A stretch of DNA of 64,000 nt from Pseudomonas protegens (GTDB lineage: Bacteria; Pseudomonadota; Gammaproteobacteria; Pseudomonadales; Pseudomonadaceae). The stretch is taken from NCBI RefSeq assembly GCF_003363755.1, contig NZ_CP031396.1:5426501-5490500 (forward strand), given 5' to 3'. Positions 52,330 to 61,852 of the stretch are shown piece by piece. Both the position numbers and the translations under genes were made by a program. The notes beneath the pieces are model-generated. The model did no database searches. It had not been told where the DNA came from and saw nothing but the letters and a program-made list of their open reading frames with translations. Numbering within the stretch: the stretch's first letter is position 1; each line of letters opens with the position of its first letter.

Positions 52330-53262
52330 ATGAGTTCCGCTCTGTCCATCCGGCAGCTAACCAAAACCTACGGCAACGGTTTCCAGGCCCTGAGTGGTAT
52401 CGATCTGGATGTCGCCGAAGGTGACTTTTTCGCCCTGCTTGGTCCTAACGGGGCCGGTAAATCCACCACCATCGGCATTCTTTCGACCCTGGTGAACAAG
52501 ACCAGCGGTACCGTGAATGTCTTCGGTCACGATTTGGATCGTGAGCCTGCGGCGCTCAAGCGCTGCATCGGCGTGGTGCCGCAGGAGTTCAATTTCAACC
52601 AGTTCGAGAAGACCTTCGACATCGTCGTCACTCAGGCCGGCTATTACGGCATTCCGGCGAAGATCGCCAAGGAGCGGGCCGAGCAGTACCTGACCCAGCT
52701 CGGCCTCTGGGACAAGCGCGATGTGCCTTCGCGTTCCCTGTCCGGTGGCATGAAGCGCCGCCTGATGATCGCTCGTGCGCTGGTGCATGAGCCGCGCCTG
52801 CTGATCCTCGACGAACCCACTGCCGGGGTCGATATCGAGCTGCGCCGTTCGATGTGGAGCTTCCTCACCGAGCTCAATCAGAAAGGCATCACCATCATCC
52901 TCACCACCCATTACCTGGAAGAGGCTGAGCAACTGTGCCGCAACATCGGCATCATCGACCACGGCACCATCGTCGAGAACACCAGCATGCGGCAGTTGCT
53001 GGGCCAGTTGCATGTGGAAACCTTCCTTCTCGATCTCAAGCACGATCTCAGTGTGGCGCCGCAGCTGGCGGGCTACCCGACCCGGCTGGTGGACAGCCAC
53101 ACCCTGGAAGTCCAGGTGGACAAGGCTGTGGGGATTACGGCGCTGTTCGGTCAACTGGCCCTGCAGAACATCGAGGTCTTGAGCCTGCGTAACAAAACCA
53201 ACCGACTTGAGGAGTTGTTCGTGTCCTTGGTGGAGAAGAATCTGTCGAAGGTGGCGGTATGA
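52330..53262 (+). CDS. ABC transporter ATP-binding protein (YadG-like, ABC-2 exporter)
   Basis: 310 residues from ATG 52330. Walker A is LLGPNGAGKSTT, signature SLSGGMKRRLMIARAL, Walker B LLILDEPTAGVD, and the H-loop ILTTHYLEEAEQL. The C-terminal extension (about 225-310) is typical of ATPases that pair with ABC-2 permeases. The stop overlaps the permease start (ATGA). The pair resembles E. coli YadGH; substrate unknown. Confidence 0.93.
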   Translation: MSSALSIRQLTKTYGNGFQALSGIDLDVAEGDFFALLGPNGAGKSTTIGILSTLVNKTSGTVNVFGHDLDREPAALKRCIGVVPQEFNFNQFEKTFDIVVTQAGYYGIPAKIAKERAEQYLTQLGLWDKRDVPSRSLSGGMKRRLMIARALVHEPRLLILDEPTAGVDIELRRSMWSFLTELNQKGITIILTTHYLEEAEQLCRNIGIIDHGTIVENTSMRQLLGQLHVETFLLDLKHDLSVAPQLAGYPTRLVDSHTLEVQVDKAVGITALFGQLALQNIEVLSLRNKTNRLEELFVSLVEKNLSKVAV

Positions 53263-54038
53263 GTTCTGAGTTGAAACCCAATCTGGTGGCGCTCAACACC
53301 ATTGTCTATCGCGAGGTCCGACGCTTTACCCGGATCTGGCCACAGACCCTGCTGCCGCCGGCCATTACCATGGTTCTGTACTTCGTCATCTTCGGTAATC
53401 TGATTGGTCGGCAGATCGGTGATATGGGTGGTTTCACCTACATGGAGTACATCGTGCCGGGGCTGATCATGATGTCGGTGATCACCAACTCCTATGGCAA
53501 CGTGGTGTCGAGCTTCTTCGGCAGCAAGTTCCAGCGCTCCATCGAGGAATTGATGGTGTCGCCGGTATCGCCCCACACCATTCTCATCGGCTACACCCTG
53601 GGTGGGGTCCTGCGGGGCTTGATGGTGGGAATCATCGTGACCCTGTTGTCGTTGTTCTTCACCAAGCTGCAGGTGCATCACTTGGGTGTGACCGTGCTGG
53701 TGGTGGTGCTGACGGCAACCATCTTCTCGCTGTTGGGCTTTATCAACGCGGTGTTTGCGCGCAACTTCGACGATATCTCGATTATCCCGACCTTCGTGCT
53801 GACGCCCCTGACCTACCTGGGCGGAGTGTTCTACTCGATCAATCTGCTGCCGCCGTTCTGGCAGACCGTGTCCCTGGCCAACCCGGTGCTGCACATGGTC
53901 AACGCCTTCCGTTTCGGCATTCTCGGGGTTTCGGACATCAAGATCAGTGTGGCCATCACCTTCATGCTGGTGGCCACCGTGGTGCTTTATATCGGTTGTG
54001 CCCGACTGCTGGTCAGTGGCCGCGGCATGCGTCAGTAA
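53259..54038 (+). CDS. ABC-2 type transporter permease (YadH-like)
   Basis: 259-residue inner-membrane permease with about six membrane segments. An N-terminal amphipathic stretch (IVYREVRRFTRIWPQTLLPP) precedes TM1. Also visible are the conserved MVSPVSPHTILIGY and LTPLTYLGGVFYSINLLPPFW. Works with the preceding ATPase. A terminator follows directly. Confidence 0.92.
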   Translation: MSSELKPNLVALNTIVYREVRRFTRIWPQTLLPPAITMVLYFVIFGNLIGRQIGDMGGFTYMEYIVPGLIMMSVITNSYGNVVSSFFGSKFQRSIEELMVSPVSPHTILIGYTLGGVLRGLMVGIIVTLLSLFFTKLQVHHLGVTVLVVVLTATIFSLLGFINAVFARNFDDISIIPTFVLTPLTYLGGVFYSINLLPPFWQTVSLANPVLHMVNAFRFGILGVSDIKISVAITFMLVATVVLYIGCARLLVSGRGMRQ

Positions 54039-54056
54039 ACGCCGTGATGGTGTACT

Positions 54057-54090
54057 GAAAACGGCCTCCTTTGGGAGGCCGTTTTCGTTT
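54057..54090. terminator. Bidirectional terminator after the ABC exporter
   Basis: AAAACGGCCTCC-TTTG-GGAGGCCGTTTT, perfect hairpin between convergent genes. Confidence 0.92.
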
Positions 54091-54091
54091 G

Positions 54092-54607
54092 TCATCGCCG
54101 CTGTTGCTTGCGTCTGTGCCATTGGCGGCCGACCCACCAGCGCCAGTAGAGCATGGTCAGGCAATAGGCCAGGGCTCCCAGCACCAATCCGGCCACCACC
54201 GAGCCGAGAAGGAAGGGTTGCCACAGGGTACTGAGCTGGCTGCTGATCCATTCCCAGGTCAGTTCGTCGGGCAAGGTGCGCGTCGGCACATTCATCAGCC
54301 AGGCGCCCAGTTGATAGGTGCAGAAGAACACCGGCGGCATGGTAATGGGGTTGGTCAGCCAGACCAGGCTGACGCTGATGGGCATGTTGCTCCGCAGCCA
54401 GATGGCCAGTACCGCGGCCAGCAGCATCTGCATCGGGATCGGGATAAAGGCGGCGAACAGGCCGACAGCCATGGCTCGGGCCACCGAGTGCCGATTGAGG
54501 TGCCAGAGGTTGGCGTCATGCAACAGGGTGCCAAGAAAGCGTAAGGACTTGTGTTCCCGGATGCTGACCGGATCTGGCATGTAACGTTTGAATAAGTGCC
54601 GGGGCAT
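54092..54607 (-). CDS. DUF2062 family membrane protein
   Basis: 171-residue inner-membrane protein. Three hydrophobic segments surround the family motif SVARAMAVGLFAAFIPIPMQMLLAA and VSLVWLTNPITMPPVFFCTYQLG. Conserved next to comEC in Pseudomonas. Function unknown. Confidence 0.85.
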   Translation of the reverse strand: MPRHLFKRYMPDPVSIREHKSLRFLGTLLHDANLWHLNRHSVARAMAVGLFAAFIPIPMQMLLAAVLAIWLRSNMPISVSLVWLTNPITMPPVFFCTYQLGAWLMNVPTRTLPDELTWEWISSQLSTLWQPFLLGSVVAGLVLGALAYCLTMLYWRWWVGRQWHRRKQQRR

Positions 54608-54746
54608 AAGGCTTCTCGGTCAGGTCAGACGAGGATTATGACTGGATTCTAGCCAGCGCAAATTCAGACATTGTGACAAATGATAAAGCCGCGCCTGCGA
54701 TCCTCGGCTAAGCCAAGACTAGGAACTGCCAAGGATGGGCTGATGG

Positions 54747-56978
54747 ATGGTTACAGGGACGCTGGCCCTGGCCGCAGGACTGCTGGCGCTGGGTTTCATG
54801 CCGGTGCTGCCGCCCGGCTGGTTGTTGCTGCTGATGGCGGTAGGGGGGCTGATGTTGCTGCCTTTTCGTACACATCCGGTGGCATTTTTTTTGTTCGGTT
54901 TGGCCTGGGCCTGTGCATCCGGGCAATGGGCGCTGGATGATCGCCTGCCCCAGTTCCTGGATGGGCAAACCCGCTGGCTGGAAGGGCGGGTGGTCGGCTT
55001 GCCGGAACCGGGGGCGGGCGTGGTGCGCTTTGAGCTCAGGGATGCCCAGTCCCGACGAGAGCGCCTGCCGCGGCGAATTCGCCTGGCCTGGCACGGTGGG
55101 CCACCTGTCAATAGCGGCGAACGCTGGCGCCTGGCGGTCAAGCTGCGGCGTCCTGCCGGTCTGCTCAATCTTCACGGTTTCGATTACGAAGCCTGGCTGC
55201 TGGCCCGGCGCATTGGGGCCGTCGGCACAGTCAAGGATGGGCAACTGCTGGCGCCGGCACGCCACGCCTGGCGTGATGGGCTGCGCCAGCGTGTACTCGC
55301 GGTCGAGGCCCACGGCCGCGCCGCAGGCCTGGCGGCATTGGTGATGGGCGACGGTTCGGGGCTGACGCGGGAAGATTGGCAACTGTTGCAGGACACCGGC
55401 ACGGTGCACCTGATGGTGATATCCGGACAGCACATCAGCCTGCTGGCCGCAGTGATCTACCTTGCAGTGGCAGGGCTGGCTCGTTACGGGCTTTGGCCCG
55501 CGCGCTGGCCCTGGCTGCCCTGGGCCTGCGCCCTGGCCTTTGTTGGGGCGCTGGGCTACGGCCTGCTGGCAGGGTTCGATGTGCCGGTGCAGAGGGCCTG
55601 CGTGATGGTTGCGCTGGTGCTGCTCTGGCGCTGGCGCTTTCGTCATCTGCGGGCTTGGTGGCCCTTGTTGCTGGCGTTGAATGCAGTGCTGTTGTTCGAG
55701 CCCCTGGCCAGCTTGCAGCCAGGGTTCTGGCTGTCCTATGCCGCGGTGGCGGTGCTCATCTTCACCTTTGCCGGGCGCCTGGGTTCCTGGCGTTGGTGGC
55801 AGAGTTGGACCCGCGCCCAGTGGTTGATGGGTATTGGCCTGTTGCCCCCCTTGCTGGCCCTTGGCTTGCCCATCAGTCTCAGTGGTCCGCTGGCCAACCT
55901 GCTGGCGGTGCCCTGGATCAGTCTGCTGGTCCTGCCCCCGGCCTTGCTGGGCTGTCTGTTGTTGCCTGTGCCATATGTGGGCGAAGGCCTGTTATGGCTG
56001 GCGGGTGGCCTGCTGGATGGGCTGTTCCGCTTACTGGGGGCGATGGCCGGATTTTGGCCAGCCTGGGTGGCGCCGTTGATCCCCCTTTGGGTTTGGGGCC
56101 TGAGCAGCTTGGGCGCGCTGTTGTTGCTGTTGCCCAAGGGCGTGCCACTGCGGGTGCTGGGTTGGCCGTTGTTGCTGTTGGCAGTCTGGCCTCCCCAGGA
56201 CCCTGTACCCGAGGGCGAGGTGGAGATCTGGCAGCTGGATGTGGGGCAGGGGTTGTCGTTCATCCTGCGTACCCGTGATCACGCGATGTTGTATGACACC
56301 GGTGCGCGAGTCGCGGATTTCGACCTGGGGGAGCGAGTGGTGCTGCCGACGCTGCATAAACTTGGCATTCGACGGTTGGACTTGATGCTGCTCAGCCACG
56401 CCGATAACGATCATGCCGGAGGCGCCCTGGCAGTCCAGCGCGGGATACCGGTGAGCCAGGTGCGCAGCGGCGAGCCTGAGGCCTTGCCGGCTGCCCTGCA
56501 GTCGGCTCCCTGTGATAGCGGGCTGAGCTGGCACTGGAATGGCGCTCGCTTCACGCTGTGGCAGTGGGCGGAGGCGGCAGACGGCAACCAGGCTTCCTGT
56601 GTGCTGCTGGTCGAGGCCGGCGGCGAACGCCTGCTGCTCACCGGCGATATCGATGTCCATGCTGAGCGTGCCTTGCTCGACAGTCCGCTGGCGGTTCGCA
56701 TTCACTGGTTGCAGGCGCCCCATCATGGCAGCCGTACCTCATCCTCCATGGCCTTGCTCCGGCGGCTGGCGCCGAAGGCGGTGCTGATTTCCCGGGGGCG
56801 GGGCAATGCCTTTGGCCATCCTCATCCCCAGGTGGTGGCGCGCTACCGGCACTTGGGCATGGTGATTCATGACAGTGCCGAGCAAGGTGCACTGAAGCTG
56901 CGGCTGGGGACTTTCGGCCAGCCTGAAAGCCTGCGCCAACAGCGGCGCTTCTGGCGCGAATGGCCAGCAATGCCTTAA
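54747..56978 (+). CDS. comEC: ComEC/Rec2 DNA-uptake channel protein
   Basis: Inner-membrane DNA-translocation protein of 743 residues. An N-terminal hydrophobic hairpin, an OB-like soluble region (about 50-150), the Competence domain with about 8-10 membrane segments (MGDGSGLTREDWQLLQDTGTVHLMVISGQHIS core), and a C-terminal metallo-beta-lactamase-like domain (about 490-740) follow one another. The last carries WQLDVGQGLSFIL, LLSHADNDHAGG and HHGSRTSSS. The length is normal and the frame intact, so the protein is presumably functional. Confidence 0.92.
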   Translation: MVTGTLALAAGLLALGFMPVLPPGWLLLLMAVGGLMLLPFRTHPVAFFLFGLAWACASGQWALDDRLPQFLDGQTRWLEGRVVGLPEPGAGVVRFELRDAQSRRERLPRRIRLAWHGGPPVNSGERWRLAVKLRRPAGLLNLHGFDYEAWLLARRIGAVGTVKDGQLLAPARHAWRDGLRQRVLAVEAHGRAAGLAALVMGDGSGLTREDWQLLQDTGTVHLMVISGQHISLLAAVIYLAVAGLARYGLWPARWPWLPWACALAFVGALGYGLLAGFDVPVQRACVMVALVLLWRWRFRHLRAWWPLLLALNAVLLFEPLASLQPGFWLSYAAVAVLIFTFAGRLGSWRWWQSWTRAQWLMGIGLLPPLLALGLPISLSGPLANLLAVPWISLLVLPPALLGCLLLPVPYVGEGLLWLAGGLLDGLFRLLGAMAGFWPAWVAPLIPLWVWGLSSLGALLLLLPKGVPLRVLGWPLLLLAVWPPQDPVPEGEVEIWQLDVGQGLSFILRTRDHAMLYDTGARVADFDLGERVVLPTLHKLGIRRLDLMLLSHADNDHAGGALAVQRGIPVSQVRSGEPEALPAALQSAPCDSGLSWHWNGARFTLWQWAEAADGNQASCVLLVEAGGERLLLTGDIDVHAERALLDSPLAVRIHWLQAPHHGSRTSSSMALLRRLAPKAVLISRGRGNAFGHPHPQVVARYRHLGMVIHDSAEQGALKLRLGTFGQPESLRQQRRFWREWPAMP

Positions 56979-57080
56979 ATAACCGTGGGTTATTAAAGCC
57001 CCTGAGCATGCGACATCACGGTCTTCGGTGCGTCCAGCCCCTATGTTAGAGTGGCGCACTTTTTCGAGGGGACTGTCACT

Positions 57081-57716
57081 GTGTGGGAATTGGTCAAATC
57101 CGGCGGCTGGATGATGTTGCCGATCATTCTGAGTTCCATCGCGGCTGTGGGCATCATCGCCGAGCGTTTGTGGACCCTGCGGGCCAGCCGAGTCACCCCG
57201 CCCCATTTGCTGGGCCAGGTCTGGCGCTGGATCAAGGACAAGCAACTCAATAAGGAGAAACTCAAGGAACTGCGTGCCGATTCGCCTCTGGGAGAGATCC
57301 TGGCAGCGGGCCTGGCCAACTCCAAGCATGGTCGCGAGATCATGAAGGAATGCATCGAGGAGGCGGCGGCCCGGGTCATTCACGAACTCGAGCGCTACCT
57401 CAACGCCCTCGGCACCATCGCCGCCATGGCGCCCTTGCTGGGCCTGCTGGGTACGGTGCTGGGCATGATCGATATCTTCAGTTCGTTCATGGGGTCGGGC
57501 ATGACCAGCAACGCTGCAGTGCTTGCCGGTGGTATTTCCAAGGCACTGATCACCACTGCCGCCGGTTTGATGGTGGGTATTCCTTCGGTGTTCTTCCACC
57601 GTTTCCTGCAACGCCGGGTCGATGAGCTGGTGGTGGGCATGGAACAGGAAGCGATCAAGCTGGTGGAAGTGATCCAGGGCGACCGCGATGTCGACCTGGC
57701 TGAGGGCAAAGCGTGA
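57081..57716 (+). CDS. MotA/TolQ/ExbB-family proton channel protein
   Basis: 211-residue energy-transducing protein of the inner membrane. GTG 57081 is chosen because GAGGGG lies nine bases upstream; the frame is open to 57051. Three membrane segments are present (about 10-30, 115-135, 155-180). The conserved core runs LNALGTIAAMAPLLGLLGTVLGMIDIFSSF, followed by GISKALITTAAGLMVGIPSV. Partner of the ExbD-like gene, which overlaps it by four bases. In Pseudomonas this pair precedes lpxK. Confidence 0.93.
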   Translation: MWELVKSGGWMMLPIILSSIAAVGIIAERLWTLRASRVTPPHLLGQVWRWIKDKQLNKEKLKELRADSPLGEILAAGLANSKHGREIMKECIEEAAARVIHELERYLNALGTIAAMAPLLGLLGTVLGMIDIFSSFMGSGMTSNAAVLAGGISKALITTAAGLMVGIPSVFFHRFLQRRVDELVVGMEQEAIKLVEVIQGDRDVDLAEGKA

Positions 57717-58141
57717 AATTCCGTCGCAAACCCCGGGAAACCGTGGACATCAACCTTGCTTCGTTGATTGACGTGGTGTTCATCCTGCTGCTGTTTTTCG
57801 TCGTTACCACCACCTTTACCCGGGAGACCCAACTGCGGGTCGATCTGCCGGAAGCGGTCAGCGGCTCGCCCGCCGAAGACCAGCAGGTCAAGCAGCTGGA
57901 TATCGCCATCAGCGCTGATGGCGTGTTCTCGGTCAACAATCAGGTGCTGCCGAAGAATGACCTGGCGACCCTGATGGACGCCTTGCAGAAAGAGTCGGCG
58001 GGAGACACCAACCTGCCGCTGTCCATCAGTGCCGACGGTAAGACTCAACATCAAGCGGTGATCACTGCCATGGACGCGGCCGGCAAGCTCGGCTTCAGTC
58101 ATTTGCGCATGACCACCGTCGAGGCGGCGCCGGCACCCTGA
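57713..58141 (+). CDS. ExbD/TolR-family protein
   Basis: 142 residues with a GTG start inside the previous stop (GTGA). One membrane segment near residues 18-38 carries the essential acidic residue (NLASLIDVVFILLLFFVV, Asp). A periplasmic domain follows. Forms a proton-motive-force module with the preceding TolQ/ExbB protein. Its stop overlaps the lpxK start by one base. Confidence 0.93.
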   Translation: MKFRRKPRETVDINLASLIDVVFILLLFFVVTTTFTRETQLRVDLPEAVSGSPAEDQQVKQLDIAISADGVFSVNNQVLPKNDLATLMDALQKESAGDTNLPLSISADGKTQHQAVITAMDAAGKLGFSHLRMTTVEAAPAP

Positions 58142-59151
58142 TGGCACTTTCTGATCGTCTGCTTGCCGCCTGGTACAACGGCCATCCTGCGCTGAAACTG
58201 CTGCAGCCCCTGGAATGGCTGTACCGCCGTGTGGTGGTGGGCAAGCGCCAGCGTTTCCTGGCAGGCGAGGGGGCGATCTATCAACCGCCGGTGCCTTTGA
58301 TCGTGGTGGGCAATATCACCGTCGGAGGCACTGGCAAGACGCCGTTGATCCTGTGGTTGGTGGAGCACTGCCAGCGCCTTGGCCTGCGGGTCGGGGTGGT
58401 CAGCCGTGGCTATGGCGCCAAGCCGCCGCAACTGCCCTGGCGAGTGACGGCCGACGACAGCGCCACCGTGGCTGGTGATGAACCGCTGCTGATCGTTCAG
58501 CGCTGTGGCGTGCCGCTGATGATCGACCCGGATCGCAGCCGCGCGGTGCAGGCCTTGCTGGATGCCGAACCGCTGGATCTGATTCTTTCCGACGACGGCC
58601 TGCAGCATTACCGTCTGGCCCGTGATCTGGAGCTGGTGCTGATCGACGCGGCCCGCGGCCTGGGCAATCGTCGCTGTTTGCCGGCCGGCCCGCTGCGTGA
58701 GCCGGTGGAGCGTCTGCACAGTGTCGATGCCCTGCTCTACAACGGCGCCTTTGATGATCGCGCCGACGGTTTTGCCTTCCATCTCAAGCCTTCGGCGCTG
58801 GTCAATCTGCAGAGCGGCGAACGTCGCCCGGTGGAACACTTCGCGCCAGGGCAAGCGGTGCACGCGGTGGCCGGTATCGGCAACCCCCAGCGTTTCTTCA
58901 ATACCCTTGAAACGCTACACTGGCGGCCTGTCCCCCATGCATTTGCCGATCACGCCCAATACAGTGCGCAGGCCTTGGCCTTCACCCCGTCATTGCCGCT
59001 GGTCATGACCGAAAAAGATGCGGTCAAGTGCCGTGACTTCGCGGCAGCCGACTGGTGGTACCTGGCGGTGGACGCCGTGCCGTCCGCAGCCTTCATCGCC
59101 TGGTTCGATACCCAGCTGATGCGCCTGCTGCCTGATCGTCTGTTGCCTTAA
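58141..59151 (+). CDS. lpxK: Tetraacyldisaccharide 4'-kinase
   Basis: Lipid A biosynthesis kinase that phosphorylates the 4' position of the disaccharide precursor at the inner membrane. It has 336 residues with an N-terminal membrane-associating helix. The Walker A is VVGNITVGGTGKTPLI, and LILSDDGLQHYRLARDLELVLID is the family motif with the catalytic Asp region. The start overlaps the ExbD stop (TGATG). Confidence 0.96.
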   Translation: MALSDRLLAAWYNGHPALKLLQPLEWLYRRVVVGKRQRFLAGEGAIYQPPVPLIVVGNITVGGTGKTPLILWLVEHCQRLGLRVGVVSRGYGAKPPQLPWRVTADDSATVAGDEPLLIVQRCGVPLMIDPDRSRAVQALLDAEPLDLILSDDGLQHYRLARDLELVLIDAARGLGNRRCLPAGPLREPVERLHSVDALLYNGAFDDRADGFAFHLKPSALVNLQSGERRPVEHFAPGQAVHAVAGIGNPQRFFNTLETLHWRPVPHAFADHAQYSAQALAFTPSLPLVMTEKDAVKCRDFAAADWWYLAVDAVPSAAFIAWFDTQLMRLLPDRLLP

Positions 59152-59174
59152 TCGCTTTTATCCAGGGAAACCTC

Positions 59175-59360
59175 ATGGACACCAAACTGCTCGACATCCT
59201 GGCCTGCCCGATCTGCAAAGGCCCTCTCAAACTCAGCGCCGACAAGACCGAGCTGATCAGCAAGGGCGCCGGCCTGGCCTACCCGATTCGCGATGGCATC
59301 CCGGTGATGCTGGAAAGCGAGGCCCGTACCCTGACCACCGAAGAGCGCCTGGACAAATGA
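59175..59360 (+). CDS. Trm112-family protein (YcaR-like)
   Basis: 61-residue protein with a single CPIC zinc-type pair (residues 11-14) and the Trm112 pattern LDILACPICKGPL ... LAYPIRDGIPVML. Conserved between lpxK and kdsB in E. coli (ycaR) and Pseudomonas. The stop overlaps the kdsB start (ATGA). Function unknown in bacteria; a partner/activator role is inferred from eukaryotic Trm112. Confidence 0.9.
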   Translation: MDTKLLDILACPICKGPLKLSADKTELISKGAGLAYPIRDGIPVMLESEARTLTTEERLDK

Positions 59361-60121
59361 GCAGCGCTTTCACCGTGGTCATCCCGGCGCGTTTCGCCTC
59401 CACCCGTCTGCCAGGCAAACCCCTGCAACTGATCGCCGGCAAGCCGATGATCCAGTGGGTCTGGGAGCAGGCCTGCAAGAGCAGCGCCGAGCGAGTGGTG
59501 GTGGCCACCGATGATCAGCGTATCGTCGAGGCCTGCCAGGGCTTTGGCGCGCAAGCGCTGCTGACGCGGGAAGACCACAATTCGGGTACCGATCGTTTGG
59601 CGGAAGTCGCGGGCAAGCTCGGCCTGGCGGCGGATGCCATCGTGGTCAACGTCCAGGGTGATGAGCCGCTGATTCCACCTTCGGTGATCGATCAGGTGGC
59701 GGCCAACCTGGCGGCCCATACCGAAGCGCGCATGGCCACCCTGGCCGAGCCGATCGAGGACGCACAGACTCTGTTCAATCCGAACGTGGTCAAGGTGGTT
59801 ACTGACCTCAACGGCCTGGCCCTGACCTTCAGTCGCGCCCCCTTGCCGTGGGCCCGGGATGCCTTTGCCAAGAGTCATGATCAGTTGCCGGAAGGCGTGC
59901 CTTATCGCCGACACATCGGTATCTACGCCTACCGTGCAGGTTTTCTCCATGACTTCGTCAGTTGGGGGCCGTGCTGGCTGGAAAACGCCGAGTCCCTGGA
60001 GCAGTTGCGTGCCCTGTGGCACGGCGTGCGCATCCACGTTGCCGATGCCCTGGAAGCACCTCCCACTGGCGTCGATACCGCTGAAGACCTTGAGCGCGTT
60101 CGGCGCCTGCTGGAGGCGTGA
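59357..60121 (+). CDS. kdsB: 3-deoxy-manno-octulosonate cytidylyltransferase
   Basis: Activates KDO with CTP for LPS core synthesis; cytosolic. It has 254 residues. The nucleotide-binding motif is VIPARFASTRLPGKPL, with NVQGDEPLIPP binding magnesium and HIGIYAYRAGFL near the end. The stop overlaps the next start by one base. Confidence 0.97.
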   Translation: MSSAFTVVIPARFASTRLPGKPLQLIAGKPMIQWVWEQACKSSAERVVVATDDQRIVEACQGFGAQALLTREDHNSGTDRLAEVAGKLGLAADAIVVNVQGDEPLIPPSVIDQVAANLAAHTEARMATLAEPIEDAQTLFNPNVVKVVTDLNGLALTFSRAPLPWARDAFAKSHDQLPEGVPYRRHIGIYAYRAGFLHDFVSWGPCWLENAESLEQLRALWHGVRIHVADALEAPPTGVDTAEDLERVRRLLEA

Positions 60122-60585
60122 TGCGGGTTCTGTTCGTCTGCCTGGGCAATATCTGCCGCTCGCCCACCGCCGAAGGCGTGTTGCGCCATAAGTTGCAAGA
60201 AGCCGGCCTGGGTCATCAGGTTCAGGTCGCGTCTGCCGGCACCAGCGACTGGCACGTTGGCAAGGCGCCGGACAAGCGCAGCCAGCAGGCGGCCTTGCGG
60301 CGCGGCTACGACCTTTCTGCGCAACGGGCGCAGCAGGTTGGCAGTGCCGATTTCGCCGTGTATGACCTGATTTTCGCCATGGACCAGAGCAACCTGCGCA
60401 ACCTCAAGGCTCTGCAGCCGGCTTTGGGCAAGGCCGAGCTGGATCTGTTCCTGCGCCGCTACGAGGCGCCGCTGGATGAAGTGCCTGACCCGTATTACGA
60501 CGGTGAGCAGGGCTTCGAGCAGGTGCTGGACCTGATCGAGGATGCCTGTGATCGGTTGGTGATCGAACTGAAGGGGCGGTTATGA
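60121..60585 (+). CDS. Low-molecular-weight protein tyrosine phosphatase
   Basis: 154 residues from ATG 60121, which overlaps the kdsB stop (TGATG). The catalytic loop C(X)5R-S is CLGNICRS (C7, R13). The general acid is the Asp in DEVPDPYYDG. No tyrosine-kinase gene is nearby. In other bacteria such enzymes regulate exopolysaccharide or sugar-nucleotide enzymes; here it sits among LPS and peptidoglycan genes. Confidence 0.93.
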   Translation: MRVLFVCLGNICRSPTAEGVLRHKLQEAGLGHQVQVASAGTSDWHVGKAPDKRSQQAALRRGYDLSAQRAQQVGSADFAVYDLIFAMDQSNLRNLKALQPALGKAELDLFLRRYEAPLDEVPDPYYDGEQGFEQVLDLIEDACDRLVIELKGRL

Positions 60586-61601
60586 GCCTGGACATTCAAT
60601 CCGATGTGTCCCTCAAGCCGTTCAACAGTTTCGGGGTCGAGGTCAAGGCGCAGCGGTTCGCCCAGGCCCACAGCGATGACGACGTACGCGAGGCCCTGGC
60701 CTATTGCGCCGATCAGCAGTTGCCACTGCTGGTGATCGGCGGCGGCAGCAACCTGCTGCTGACGACGGATATCCAGGCACTGGTGTTGCGCATGGCCACC
60801 CGTGGGATTCGCTTGCTTAGCGATGACGGGCTGCGGGTAGTGGTGGAAGCCGAGGCTGGCGAAACCTGGCATCCCTTCGTGCAATGGACCCTGGACCAGG
60901 GCTTGTCCGGGCTGGAGAACCTCAGCCTGATCCCCGGCACCGTCGGCGCCGCGCCGATGCAGAACATCGGTGCCTATGGTGTCGAGATCAAGGACGTGTT
61001 CGTCGGTCTCACCGCCCTGGATCGGCAGACCGGCGAACTGCGGGACTTCGACCTGGCCCAGTGCCAGTTCGCCTACCGCGACAGCCTGTTCAAGCATCAG
61101 GCCGGCCGCTGGCTGATTCTGCGGGTGCGTTTTGCCCTCAATCGTGTCGATCACCTGCATCTGGAATACGGTCCGGTGCGTCAGCGCCTGAGTGAGCAGG
61201 GCATCGAACAACCGACCGCCAGGGATGTCAGCCGGGCGATTTGCAGCATCCGCAGCGAGAAACTTCCGGACCCGGCGGTGCTTGGCAATGCCGGCAGCTT
61301 TTTCAAGAACCCGGTGGTATCGGCGGTGCTGGCGGCGCAGATCAAGCAGTCGCATCCGGGGCTGGTGGGCTATCCCCAGGCCGACGGGCAGGTCAAGCTG
61401 GCGGCTGGCTGGCTGATCGAACAGGCGGGCTGGAAAGGCTTTCGCGATGCCGATGCCGGTGTGCATCGCCTGCAATCCCTGGTGCTGGTGAACTACGGTA
61501 CGGCCACAGGCTTGCAACTGTTGGAGTTGGCCCGGCGCATCCAGCGCGATATCGCCGAGCGCTTTGGTGTCGAGCTGGAGATGGAGCCGAATCTGTATTG
61601 A
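60582..61601 (+). CDS. murB: UDP-N-acetylenolpyruvoylglucosamine reductase
   Basis: FAD enzyme of peptidoglycan precursor synthesis. It has 339 residues, type I MurB (the long form). The FAD motif is VIGGGSNLLL, substrate tyrosine region FAYRDSLFK, catalytic Ser in GNAGSFFKNPV, and the C-terminal EMEPNLY. Overlaps the phosphatase gene by four bases; last gene of the envelope operon before a terminator. Confidence 0.97.
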   Translation: MSLDIQSDVSLKPFNSFGVEVKAQRFAQAHSDDDVREALAYCADQQLPLLVIGGGSNLLLTTDIQALVLRMATRGIRLLSDDGLRVVVEAEAGETWHPFVQWTLDQGLSGLENLSLIPGTVGAAPMQNIGAYGVEIKDVFVGLTALDRQTGELRDFDLAQCQFAYRDSLFKHQAGRWLILRVRFALNRVDHLHLEYGPVRQRLSEQGIEQPTARDVSRAICSIRSEKLPDPAVLGNAGSFFKNPVVSAVLAAQIKQSHPGLVGYPQADGQVKLAAGWLIEQAGWKGFRDADAGVHRLQSLVLVNYGTATGLQLLELARRIQRDIAERFGVELEMEPNLY

Positions 61602-61634
61602 GGCAGCTCTTGAACTAAGCTCAGCGCTTGAGTC

Positions 61635-61673
61635 CAAAGCCTTGCACGGTTTACACCCTGCAAGGCTTTTTTA
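61635..61673 (+). terminator. Terminator after murB
   Basis: AAAGCCTTGCA and TGCAAGGCTTTTTT form a perfect hairpin with a longer loop, followed by T-rich sequence. Confidence 0.88.
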
Positions 61674-61852
61674 TGCATGACGACTTAACTTAGCTTGCTA
61701 ACAATGTGAGTATTTGTCGTCGCCAAAGGCCCGGTGAAGCCCCGTCTTCACAAGAGAGCCCGATTAGCCTGAGCCGATCTGCGCGCACCGCAGCCGCGCT
61801 GCTGCGTGGCAGATGGCTCGACCCCATCACCTCATAGAATGCGGGCGTGCCC

